DNA of 5,907 nucleotides from Pseudofrankia asymbiotica (GCF_001983105.1 NZ_MOMC01000065.1:9325-15231); one strand, 5' to 3'. Counted from the first letter of the stretch, positions 1 to 5,629 are shown. Made by a program: numbers and translations. Notes: generated by a model from the sequence alone, not told the origin.

Positions 1-2496
1 CCGGCGGCGCGCGATCTCCGTGGGCTCCTTTCCGGCGACAAGCCAGCCACCGACGGCCGCGGCCAGCGGTACGCCGATGAGGAAGAGCAGCGGGTAGACC
101 GGCGGTATGCGGCCGAACACGGCGAGGTCGTGCCGGTACACCGCCAGCAGGGCGAGTCCGGCGCAGGCCGTTCCCAGCAGCACCCCGAGCAGGGCGAGGC
201 TGGCCGCCGTCGCCGCCGTGAGGGTGCGCCGGATCCCGGCGGTCGCGCCGGTCGCCGTCAGGGTGCGCAGGTCGGCGGCGCCCTCGCCGCGGATCAGACC
301 GACGGCCATGGCCAGCACCGCGAGCGCGACGAGCAGCCCGCCAGCGGCGGCGCCGGCCCGCACCGTCCGAACGCTCTGCTGCCTGTTCCTGACCTCGATG
401 GTCAGCCCGGCCCCAGCGGCGACGCGGCGGACCACAGCCACCTGGGACGCCGTGAGCGGTTGGGTGGACTCGACCAGCCAGCCGGCCCGAACGGGTACGA
501 GCCTCAGCCGGTGCACCGCGCCGACAGTGAGGAACGTGTTCGGGAGCGAGGCGTAACCACTGCCGCGGATCCGGGCGATGGGCGGCTCCGTCGGGTCGCG
601 ATTGGGCCCGAACAGGACAAGGTGGTCGCTGTGGGTGGTGACCGCCTCGGCGGTCACCGGAATACCGGCCGGGTCGGCTCCCAGCAGCCGTAGCAGCTCC
701 GGCGTGGCGACATAGGTCAGGGCGGCCCCGTAGATGTTCCCGTGCTTCGGGATGTTGAGCTCCACGGCGTGCCGGCTGCGCTCGCCGCTCGCGATCCCGC
801 GCTCGATCGGCGCGTCGGGGTCATACGCCATGTCCAGCGGGAGCACCGTCGGGCTGGACAGCCCGGCCGCCATCCGGCCGACCGCAGCCGCGAGCCTCGC
901 GGCCTGTGGTTCGGTCTTGATGGGGATGATGGACGGCGGGTCGCTGGCACGGGCGACCCGGACAATCAACTGGCGGTCGCTCAAGTTGCCGGTCGTCGGG
1001 GTCGCCTGGATGTCCGTGGTGACGATGACGATGGCCACGGGGACGCCGAGCGCCAGGCTGATCGCGGCCAGTGCCGCCCCGGCCCGTGCCTGGTGGCGGG
1101 CCAGGTCGCGCAAGGCCAGCCGGACCGCGACCGGAGCGCGGGTGCCGGCCCAGCCGAGCAGCCTGACCGCGAGCGGCGCCGCGAACGGGATAGACAGCGC
1201 CGTCGCCAGCGTGCCCGCGACGACCAGCGCCGGGTTGTCCTTCTCCCCGGCGGCAAGGCAGCCAAGCCCGCCGGCGAGAAGGATCGCGGCGAGCACCGCC
1301 GGCCGGCGGGTGGACCGCGGCGCGGGCGGCCGGCCGGCGAGCGCGAGGGTGATCGGGAGCCGGGAGATCGCCCGGGCCGGCCACCACGCCGCCACGGCCG
1401 ACATCGCCACCGCCAGCACCGCGATGGCGCCGACCAGGAACCACGGGACGGCGAGCCGGTCCACCCGATGTCCGGTGGCCGGCTCCAGCCAGCCCGCCGC
1501 CACCGGCCAGAACGCGAGCCCCGCCGCGGTGCCGGCGACCGCCCCGGCCAGGCCGACCAGCAGGCCGGTCACGATCATCACCAGCCGGACGTGGCGGGCC
1601 GTCGCGCCGACGGCGGCGACCATGCCGAGCTGGCGCAGCCGACGGTGGGCGAGGGTGCCGAACCCCGCCGCGGCGATGAACGCGACCAGCAGCAGCAGGA
1701 TCGCGGTCGCTGCCAGGACCAGGGTCACGATCACGACCCGCTGGTTGTCGGGCCCCTGACCGACGCGCTGGGCGATCGTCGTGAGACGCTGGTCGTCGGA
1801 GTGCTGTATCTCAGCGCCGGCGAACACCGACACCGTGCTCGGCAGCGGTCCCCCGACGGGCGCGACCAGGACGAAGTCGTCCTTCAGGTCGCTCGGGTTC
1901 TCGACGATGCCGACGATCGTCCGTAGGCGCCCGTCCAGCCCGACGCCGCCGCCGAGCCGCAGGTCTAGCAGTTTGGCCATCCCCGTGGTGACGGCCGCCT
2001 CGCCAGCTCCGGACGGGTAGCGGCCGCGGGTGAGGCCCAGGAGCTTCTCGGTATACGTCCCGTGCGGCAGCTGCGCGCGGTAGTCGACCGGGAGCGCGAG
2101 GCCTGGGGCGGGCCGCGGGGTGTGGCCGACGACGTCGATCCTCCCGTACCGGGCGCGCAGGGTGGCAAGGTCGGCGGCGAGCGCCCGGGAATCTTCCCGC
2201 GCCTTCAGGACGTAGACGTCGCGGGCCGTGCCCAGCGTCCCGTCGGCCGGCGGCGGGACGTTGGAGAGGGCCGTCCCGCCGCACACGGCGACGGCCACGG
2301 CGAGCAGGAGCAGGAGCGTCACCAGGACCTGGGAGCGCCACTCGCGGCGCAGCATCCGCCACGCCCACCGCGCCATCGCCCGCCAGGCCGGGAGCCCACC
2401 CGCCGCCGGGACGCGGCGGGCCGGCCCGTCCGGCGCCGGGCCGGGACCGGGAGCCGGCACCGGGGCCGGCGGTCGTGGTGGCGCCTGCACGCTCAT
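1..2496 (-). CDS. FtsX/MacB-type ABC transporter permease, C-terminus cut by window edge
   Basis: Membrane subunit of an ABC transporter of the MacB/FtsX (type VII) class. It would work with the ATPase encoded just upstream, moving a substrate or transmitting force across the cytoplasmic membrane. Reading down from the ATG at 2496, the frame stays open for 832 codons to base 1. The end reads VAGKEPTEIARRR, close to the usual family C-terminus, so probably only a few residues are missing. By eye: a Pro/Ala/Gly-rich cytoplasmic tail (1-40), membrane segment about 57-75, extracellular domain about 76-252, membrane segments about 253-277, 303-333 and 349-372, a linker pair about 396-414 and 423-447, segment 471-492, second extracellular domain about 493-711, then segments 712-733, 758-785 and 798-820. 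The FtsX core appears twice (RRLRQLGMVAAVGAT near 285; LRTLTATGATAGIRR near 742), so this is an internally duplicated permease of about 10 segments. The start overlaps the ATPase stop as ATGA and has no clear Shine-Dalgarno sequence, suggesting reinitiation. Met41 is an alternative start. Substrate unknown. Confidence 0.93.
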   Translation of the reverse strand, partial: MSVQAPPRPPAPVPAPGPGPAPDGPARRVPAAGGLPAWRAMARWAWRMLRREWRSQVLVTLLLLLAVAVAVCGGTALSNVPPPADGTLGTARDVYVLKAREDSRALAADLATLRARYGRIDVVGHTPRPAPGLALPVDYRAQLPHGTYTEKLLGLTRGRYPSGAGEAAVTTGMAKLLDLRLGGGVGLDGRLRTIVGIVENPSDLKDDFVLVAPVGGPLPSTVSVFAGAEIQHSDDQRLTTIAQRVGQGPDNQRVVIVTLVLAATAILLLLVAFIAAAGFGTLAHRRLRQLGMVAAVGATARHVRLVMIVTGLLVGLAGAVAGTAAGLAFWPVAAGWLEPATGHRVDRLAVPWFLVGAIAVLAVAMSAVAAWWPARAISRLPITLALAGRPPAPRSTRRPAVLAAILLAGGLGCLAAGEKDNPALVVAGTLATALSIPFAAPLAVRLLGWAGTRAPVAVRLALRDLARHQARAGAALAAISLALGVPVAIVIVTTDIQATPTTGNLSDRQLIVRVARASDPPSIIPIKTEPQAARLAAAVGRMAAGLSSPTVLPLDMAYDPDAPIERGIASGERSRHAVELNIPKHGNIYGAALTYVATPELLRLLGADPAGIPVTAEAVTTHSDHLVLFGPNRDPTEPPIARIRGSGYASLPNTFLTVGAVHRLRLVPVRAGWLVESTQPLTASQVAVVRRVAAGAGLTIEVRNRQQSVRTVRAGAAAGGLLVALAVLAMAVGLIRGEGAADLRTLTATGATAGIRRTLTAATAASLALLGVLLGTACAGLALLAVYRHDLAVFGRIPPVYPLLFLIGVPLAAAVGGWLVAGKEPTEIARRR

Positions 2497-3221
2497 CGCG
2501 GCGTGTCCGCGGTGAGCAGCGACTCCGGGCCGGCCGCCGGCCCGGTCTGGTCCATCGTCACGCCGTCGCGGACGAACACGACCCGGTCGGCCCACGCGGC
2601 CAGCTGGGCGTCGTGGGTCGCCAGCACCGCGGCCACGCCCGCCTTGCACGCCCTGCGCAGCAGCCGCATGACAACCTCGCCGGTCTGGGTGTCCAGCGCG
2701 CCGCTGGGCTCGTCCGCCAGCAGCAGCCGGCGATCGCCGACGAGCGCGCGGGCGATCGCGACCCGCTGGCGCTGCCCGCCCGACAGCTCGTCGGGAAAAC
2801 GGGCCGCCTCGTCCGCGAGATCCAGATCGGCCAGGACCCGCCGCGCGGCCGCGGACGCCTTCCCGGCCCGCGTCCCGTCCAGCTCCAGCGGAAGCGCGAT
2901 GTTCTCGACGGCGGTCAGGCCGGGGAGCAGGTTGTAGTCCTGGAAGACGTAGCCGACGTGGCGGCGTCGCATCCGCGCCCGGTCGCCCGCCGACATGCCT
3001 GCGAACGAGGTGCCCTCGACCAGGACCTCGCCGCTGGTCGGCTGCTCCAGGCTTCCCGCGATCGTGAGCAGGGTGGACTTGCCGGAACCGCTCGGCCCCA
3101 TCACGGCGACCATCTCGCCGGCCCGGACCGACAGGTCCACGTCGGTCAGCGCGTGCACCTCGGTCGCGCCCGAGCCGTACACCTTCGTGACGCCGCGCAG
3201 TTCGAGGATGGCGGTCGTCAT
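2493..3221 (-). CDS. ABC transporter ATP-binding protein, MacB/LolD type
   Basis: Cytoplasmic ATPase (242 aa) that powers the permease encoded next. All nucleotide-binding motifs are present and intact: Walker A GPSGSGKST at 42-50, Q-loop Gln94 in YVFQDYN, signature LSGGQ at 146-150, Walker B LLLADE at 166-171 with Asp170 and Glu171, D-loop SGALD at 173-177, and the H-loop His203 in ATHD. The order and the sequences LRGVTKVYGSG and SGGQRQRVAIARAL are typical of the LolD/MacB/BceA-like group, and 242 aa is close to the usual length. The ATG at 3221 was chosen because it begins the conserved MTTAILELRGVTKVYG, has a GAGGG Shine-Dalgarno sequence 7 nt upstream, and overlaps the padR stop as ATGA. 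The same frame is open upstream to 3425, but that part is a shadow of padR. The C-terminal tail (about 224-242) is variable and carries a strong stem-loop in its DNA. Family certain, substrate unknown. Confidence 0.97.
   Translation of the reverse strand: MTTAILELRGVTKVYGSGATEVHALTDVDLSVRAGEMVAVMGPSGSGKSTLLTIAGSLEQPTSGEVLVEGTSFAGMSAGDRARMRRRHVGYVFQDYNLLPGLTAVENIALPLELDGTRAGKASAAARRVLADLDLADEAARFPDELSGGQRQRVAIARALVGDRRLLLADEPSGALDTQTGEVVMRLLRRACKAGVAAVLATHDAQLAAWADRVVFVRDGVTMDQTGPAAGPESLLTADTPR
2525..2545 (-). other. Stem-loop before the permease start, inside ATPase gene
   Basis: CCGGGCCGG (2525-2533), a 3-nt loop CCG, then the exact complement CCGGCCCGG (2537-2545). All nine base pairs are G-C. 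It lies in the ATPase tail codons and ends 28 nt before the permease ATG (2496). In the operon mRNA it would be a stable hairpin. GC-rich coding DNA can produce such structures by chance, so the function is inferred. Confidence 0.5.
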
Positions 3222-3898
3222 CGGGCCGCCCTCGCGCCCGTGCCCGTGCCGCGCCGCGTCGTCGGCGCCGACGACGCGGCCGTCGCGGCGGCATCGTTCG
3301 CGGCCGTCGCGGCAGCATCGTTCGCGGCCGTCGCGGCGGCATCGTTCGCGGCCGTCGACGGGACGGCCGGGGGAACGGCCGCCGGCGTGTGGTGGCGCAG
3401 GCGCGCGTCCGCGGAGTCCAGCCACCGGACGAAGGCCTCCAGGCGGAAGATCTCTGCGTCCGCGACCAGGAGCAGGCCGAGATCGTCCTCGGCGGCGTCC
3501 TGCTTCAGCCGGGTGAACCGGCTCATCGTCTCGACCAGGTGGCGCCGGTGCGCCTGGATGATCTGCACGACGTCGGCGCCGGGCAGCCGCGCCGCCACGA
3601 GGATCTTGATGACCAGCTCCTCGCGGGGCGGCGCCTCGGCGGCGGGCGGGGTCCGCAGCCAGGTGGCCAGCTCATCGCCGCCCGCCGGCGTGATCCGGTA
3701 GGCCTTCTGCGGACCCGGTTCGTCGCCGTCGTCGGACGCGACCAGGCCGTCCCGCTCCAGGCGTGCCACGGTCGTGTAGACCTGGCCGACGTTGAGCGGC
3801 CAGACCTCGCCGGTGCGCGCCTCGAACTCCTGGCGCAGCTGGAGCCCGTACTTCGGCCCTTCGCTCAGCAGAGCCAGCAGGGCATGTCGCACGCTCAT
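3218..3898 (-). CDS. PadR-family transcriptional regulator with alanine-rich repeat tail
   Basis: DNA-binding repressor (226 aa), probably controlling its own operon and hence the ABC transporter downstream. Residues 1-75 form the PadR winged helix: MSVRHALLALLSEGPKYGLQL, then VYTTVARLERDGLV (recognition helix region), then KAYRITPAG (wing). Residues about 85-168 are the helical C-terminal domain used for dimerisation in this family (REELVIKILVAARL to RLEAFVRWLDSA). Residues about 170-226 are an added tail rich in Ala, Thr and Pro, with the octapeptide AANDAAAT three times at 183-206; PadR proteins normally end near residue 170-180. The ATG at 3898 follows AAGGGA (3908-3913) by 9 nt and starts the canonical domain. 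The frame runs further upstream to 4009, but that part contains the operator. The stop overlaps the ATPase start as ATGA. The ligand is not predictable. Confidence 0.95.
   Translation of the reverse strand: MSVRHALLALLSEGPKYGLQLRQEFEARTGEVWPLNVGQVYTTVARLERDGLVASDDGDEPGPQKAYRITPAGGDELATWLRTPPAAEAPPREELVIKILVAARLPGADVVQIIQAHRRHLVETMSRFTRLKQDAAEDDLGLLLVADAEIFRLEAFVRWLDSADARLRHHTPAAVPPAVPSTAANDAAATAANDAAATAANDAAATAASSAPTTRRGTGTGARAAR
3253..3280. repeat. Perfect 28-bp palindrome at the 3' end of padR
   Basis: The arm GCCGCGTCGTCGGC (3253-3266) is followed directly by its exact reverse complement (3267-3280), with no mismatch. It stops at 3252/3281, where the bases no longer pair. It encodes PadR tail residues AASSAPTTRR and ends 31 nt before the ATPase ATG. 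As RNA it can form a stem of about 12 bp with a minimal loop; as DNA it could extrude as a cruciform or bind a dimeric protein. It abuts the 24-bp tandem repeat and shares the motif CGCGGC with it. Confidence 0.85.
3275..3357. repeat. 24-bp tandem repeat, three full copies, in padR
   Basis: Full copies lie at 3282-3305, 3306-3329 and 3330-3353. The middle copy differs from the others by one base (GGCAGC for GGCGGC). Partial copies extend on both sides: CGCGGCC at 3275-3281 and GTCG at 3354-3357. The period is a multiple of three, so each copy adds the octapeptide AANDAAAT to the PadR tail without shifting the frame. The near identity of the copies points to recent slippage or expansion. Confidence 0.92.
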
Positions 3899-3907
3899 GG
3901 GCACCCG

Positions 3908-3913
3908 TCCCTT
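3908..3913 (-). promoter_or_regulatory. Ribosome binding site fixing the padR start
   Basis: AAGGGA on the minus strand, 9 nt before the ATG at 3898. It decides for this start over in-frame upstream codons, which would put the operator inside the protein. Confidence 0.75.
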
Positions 3914-3917
3914 CTGC

Positions 3918-3946
3918 GGTATACCCAGTAGCATACCCGGTATACA
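3918..3946 (-). promoter_or_regulatory. Probable PadR operator overlapping the padR promoter
   Basis: Two copies of GGTATAC(C/A), at 3918-3925 and 3939-3946, have centres 21 bp apart. A third, weaker dyad GTA-GCA-TAC (3928-3936) sits exactly midway at base 3932. The whole stretch is therefore an imperfect palindrome with half-sites spaced 10.5 bp, one helical turn. It starts 20 bp upstream of the padR ATG. On the minus strand, TATGCT (3934-3929) is a plausible -10 element with no convincing -35, so a bound dimer would block the promoter. PadR regulators commonly repress their own operon from palindromic sites; the assignment to this PadR is inference. Confidence 0.75.
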
Positions 3947-4077
3947 GCGACGACACGCCAGCCCTCCGGTGGTCCCGATCTGGCCCCGCCGACAACCATG
4001 GCAGGGCACAGACAGCGATCACCGAGGGGCTGGTGTGCCGGGCGAGAGTGTTCGCCGACGCAGTCGACGACGACGGC

Positions 4078-4112
4078 GGCTGCGGCTGCGGCTGCGGCTG
4101 CGGCTGCGGCTG
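4078..4112. repeat. GGCTGC hexanucleotide repeat between the VOC and padR genes
   Basis: Five exact tandem copies of GGCTGC (4078-4107) plus GGCTG (4108-4112). No convincing gene covers this stretch, which lies in the 242-bp spacer between the VOC stop and the padR start. The last partial copy is also the left arm of the adjacent stem-loop. The tract is prone to slippage. Apart from this, the following stem-loop and the padR operator, I see nothing in 3899-4140. Confidence 0.95.
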
Positions 4113-4123
4113 AATGCTCAGCC
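4108..4123 (-). terminator. Stem-loop downstream of the VOC gene, possible terminator
   Basis: GGCTGA (4108-4113), a 4-nt loop ATGC, then TCAGCC (4118-4123): a perfect 6-bp stem beginning 17 nt after the VOC stop codon. It is not followed by a U-tract on the minus strand but by the GCAGCC repeat, so it is at best a U-less actinobacterial-type terminator or an mRNA 3'-end stabiliser. Confidence 0.4.
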
Positions 4124-4140
4124 ATGCCCCCGCGGCGTGG

Positions 4141-4467
4141 TCAGAGGCCAGCGATGTCGAACAGGTTGCCCTCCGGGTCGGCGAGGGTCGTCCAGCCGTC
4201 GTGGTCGGTGACGCGCTTCGCGCCGAGGCCGACCGCCCGGTCGACCTCGGCGGCCGGGTCGGTGGTCGCCAGGTCGACGTGCAGCACGTTCTTGCCAGGG
4301 TTCTTGTCCGGGACGAGCGCGAAGGAGAGCGGCGGCGCGCTGGTGACGGTCGCCCAGTCGGCGGTCGCGCCATCGGCGATCGGCGCGCCGAGCAGGTCGG
4401 ACCAGAACCGCGCGAGCGTGAGCGTGTCGGTGCTGTCGACGACCACGCTGGCAATGGCGAGAGACAT
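4141..4467 (-). CDS. VOC superfamily (glyoxalase/bleomycin-resistance-like) protein
   Basis: Small cytoplasmic protein of 108 aa. It has one vicinal-oxygen-chelate domain made of two beta-alpha-beta-beta-beta modules. The first runs from MSLAIASVVVDSTDT through LARFWSDLLGAPI to LSFALVPD; the second from KNVLHVDLATTDPAAEVDRAV through LGAKRVTDHDGWTTLADPEGNLFDIAG. The motifs FWSDLLG, HVDL (His63) and LADPEGNLFDI are typical of the glyoxalase-like subgroup in actinobacteria. His63 occupies a usual metal-ligand position, but I cannot assign the other ligands with confidence. Such proteins may be metal-dependent isomerases, dioxygenases or antibiotic-binding proteins; the exact reaction is not predictable. 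The start at 4467 follows AAGGGA (4475-4480) by 7 nt. No promoter is evident just upstream, so it may be expressed from the merR promoter through the low-complexity spacer, giving a regulator plus effector pair. Confidence 0.9.
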   Translation of the reverse strand: MSLAIASVVVDSTDTLTLARFWSDLLGAPIADGATADWATVTSAPPLSFALVPDKNPGKNVLHVDLATTDPAAEVDRAVGLGAKRVTDHDGWTTLADPEGNLFDIAGL

Positions 4468-4480
4468 CAGAGATTCCCTT

Positions 4481-4610
4481 CGGTCGGATTGGTTGGGTCG
4501 GTCGGTCAGTCGGGTCGGTTGGGCTGATCAGCCGGTCGGGCTGGTCGGTCGGGTTGGTTGGGTTGGTCAGGCGGTGAGGTCGATCGGGGCGGCCGGGTCG
4601 GTCAGACGGA
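4481..4610 (-). repeat. Low-complexity GGTCGG/GGTTGG spacer, rut-like on the RNA
   Basis: A degenerate repeat of GGTCGG, GGTTGG and GGGTCGG fills most of the spacer between merR and the VOC gene. Hand count on the plus strand over 130 bases: G 65, C 25, T 30, A 10. The minus-strand transcript would therefore be about 50% C and 19% G, with many CAACC and CGACC steps, and mostly unstructured. That is the composition of Rho utilisation sites. The plus (template) strand has many closely spaced GG/GGG runs that could form two-layer G-quadruplexes. It has no coding features. Confidence 0.7.
4522..4533. repeat. 12-bp perfect palindrome GGCTGATCAGCC
   Basis: A perfect palindrome inside the G/T-rich spacer, and the only clearly symmetric element there. 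Its arms GGCTGA/TCAGCC are the same as those of the stem-loop at 4108-4123, on the other side of the VOC gene. Confidence 0.7.
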
Positions 4611-4656
4611 CGCCTCGGCCCTGCTTCAGTGGGGCCTGGCCAGGCGGCGCCAGTTC

Positions 4657-5499
4657 TCAGGCGGCGGACCGGACGGGCCAGTAGACGTCGGTGCGAGCGG
4701 CGGAAGCGTCGCCGCCGCCGCCCGGCTCGATGCGATAGACCTCGCGGATCGCGTCCGGGAGGCCGACCGCGTGGCGGACGACATGGCTGCCGAGCGCGCC
4801 GTACGTACGGTCGAAGTCGTCGAACCCGCCGAGGTGCTCGGCCACGGCGAACCGCCCGCTGGCCAGTTCGATGCCCTCGACGCCCGCGACGACATCCCGC
4901 GGCCGAGGCGCGGCACCGCGCGGGACCGGCACGAACGCGGCGACCTCGCCACGCTCGTCCTCGAAGTACTCGTGCGACCAGGTCGCCCCATGCGGCCCGG
5001 CCGCGCGTACGTCGACGTGGGCGAGCGCGGAGTCGAGCAGCAGCCGCGCGTCCGCGTACCAGCCACCGGCGTCGGCCGCGGAGACAATCGCCCGCACCGC
5101 GAAGACCGGCCGCGCCGGCACGTCCAGGAACGCCACGGCCAGCGGCGCGGCCGGCACGGGCGAGAGAAGCTCACGCAGCGAGGCGACGACACCCCGCGTT
5201 CTGGCGAGCTCGGCCTCCATCCGCTCCAGATGGGACCGGATGGTCGCGTCACGTGCCCCGTCATCGGGCGCCCGCAGAACGGCGCGCACCTCCGGCACCG
5301 GCATGTCCAGATCCCGTAGCCGGCGGATCAGGTGCGCCCGCGGGACCTGATCCAGCGAATAGCGCCGGTAGCCGGTCGACGGGTCGATCGAGGCCGGCTC
5401 CAGCAGGCCGACGTCGTGATAGTGCCGCAGCGTCTTGACGCTCAGGTAGGTGAGTCGGGAGAACTCACCGATCGGCACGACGGGGTCCGGTTCGAACAT
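4657..5499 (-). CDS. MerR-family regulator with GyrI/BmrR-like ligand-binding domain
   Basis: Cytoplasmic transcription factor of 280 aa, the normal length for BmrR-like members. Residues 8-75 are the MerR winged helix-turn-helix (IGEFSRLTYLSVKTLRHYHD, GLLEPASID, TGYRRYSLDQ, RLRDLDMPVPEVRAVL). Residues about 84-112 form the dimerising antiparallel coiled-coil helix (IRSHLERMEAELARTRG). Residues about 118-277 are a GyrI-like effector domain, with SHEYFEDERGEVAAFVPVP, ELASGRFAVAEHLGGFDDF and IREVYRIEP, ending in TDVYWPV. There is no MerR-type cysteine metal site, so a small organic, perhaps cationic or aromatic, ligand is likelier than a metal. The ATG at 5499 begins just before the conserved PIGEFSRLT. 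No usable Shine-Dalgarno sequence precedes it (GGAGGG is 14 nt away), which fits a leaderless transcript from the promoter described separately. It likely regulates itself and perhaps the VOC gene downstream. Confidence 0.95.
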   Translation of the reverse strand: MFEPDPVVPIGEFSRLTYLSVKTLRHYHDVGLLEPASIDPSTGYRRYSLDQVPRAHLIRRLRDLDMPVPEVRAVLRAPDDGARDATIRSHLERMEAELARTRGVVASLRELLSPVPAAPLAVAFLDVPARPVFAVRAIVSAADAGGWYADARLLLDSALAHVDVRAAGPHGATWSHEYFEDERGEVAAFVPVPRGAAPRPRDVVAGVEGIELASGRFAVAEHLGGFDDFDRTYGALGSHVVRHAVGLPDAIREVYRIEPGGGGDASAARTDVYWPVRSAA

Positions 5500-5516
5500 G
5501 GGTCGAGCTTCGACCC
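5500..5516. repeat. Inverted repeat at the merR start codon
   Basis: GGGTCGA (5500-5506), loop GCT, then TCGACCC (5510-5516): a perfect 7-bp dyad directly abutting the merR ATG and overlapping the -10 and one operator half-site. It could be a second protein site. It could also form a hairpin that hides the start codon only in transcripts reading through from upstream. Confidence 0.6.
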
Positions 5517-5536
5517 TCCGGCAACAGGAGAGTCAA
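5506..5536 (-). promoter_or_regulatory. MerR-type promoter and operator with 19-bp spacer
   Basis: On the minus strand, TTGACT (5536-5531) is a good -35. It is followed by a 19-bp spacer, the long spacing typical of MerR-activated promoters, and then GAAGCT (5511-5506) as a weak -10. Overlapping the -35 and spacer is a 23-bp dyad at 5512-5534, GACTCTCC-N7-GGAGGGTC, with 7 of 8 positions symmetric. From memory this strongly resembles the ACCCTCC/GGAGGGT half-sites bound by BmrR. The -10 ends 6 nt before the merR ATG, so transcription should begin at about the A of the ATG. Autoregulation by the MerR protein is inferred. Confidence 0.82.
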
Positions 5537-5592
5537 CACGACCCCGGCGGGCGGCCGGAACGCCGCCGAAAGCGCGCCGTGCCAGCCAGCCA

Positions 5593-5616
5593 GTCGACGG
5601 CCGGCCGGCGATCGAC
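5593..5616 (-). terminator. Imperfect dyad downstream of the methyltransferase gene
   Basis: GTCGA (5593-5597) pairs with TCGAC (5612-5616) around a GGCCGGCCGG core that pairs further after a 2-nt mismatch. It lies 14 nt past the methyltransferase stop and has no U-tract. A weak terminator candidate; the rest of 5537-5629 is GC-rich spacer with CCAG repeats (5582-5593) and shows nothing else. Confidence 0.25.
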
Positions 5617-5629
5617 GCGCCTCGCGCGG

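Noticed and set aside
1296..1309. 14-bp palindrome CCGCCGGCCGGCGG in the permease gene
   Set aside because: Made only of CCG/CGG steps in a run of Arg and Pro codons, as expected by chance in this composition, and not placed at a gene boundary.
742..1926. 394-codon open frame on the plus strand opposite the permease
   Set aside because: The translation is dominated by Arg, Gly, Asp, Gln and Pro with no recognisable fold. It is the antisense shadow of the clear FtsX permease in GC-rich DNA.
3222..3425. N-terminal extension of the ATPase by 68 residues
   Set aside because: The extension is Arg-rich shadow sequence of padR. The conserved domain, the ribosome site and the ATGA overlap all support the ATG at 3221.
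2475..3701. 408-codon open frame on the plus strand opposite the ATPase and padR
   Set aside because: It covers two well-supported minus-strand genes, and its only notable stretch (VAAASFAA repeats) is the 24-bp repeat read from the other strand.
3895..4125. Small minus-strand frame with a poly-alanine run in the VOC-padR spacer
   Set aside because: The alanines come from the hexanucleotide repeat, the frame runs through the padR operator, and it has no ribosome site or family similarity.
3998..4684. 228-codon plus-strand frame starting in the spacer with a poly-alanine run
   Set aside because: Mostly antisense to the VOC gene and the low-complexity spacer; no recognisable domain.
4558..5438. 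Long plus-strand open frames opposite merR
   Set aside because: Very Arg/Pro-rich or biased translations with no family resemblance; merR on the minus strand is unambiguous.
5582..5593. CCAG short repeat after the methyltransferase gene
   Set aside because: Only three tetranucleotide units, too short to separate from chance.
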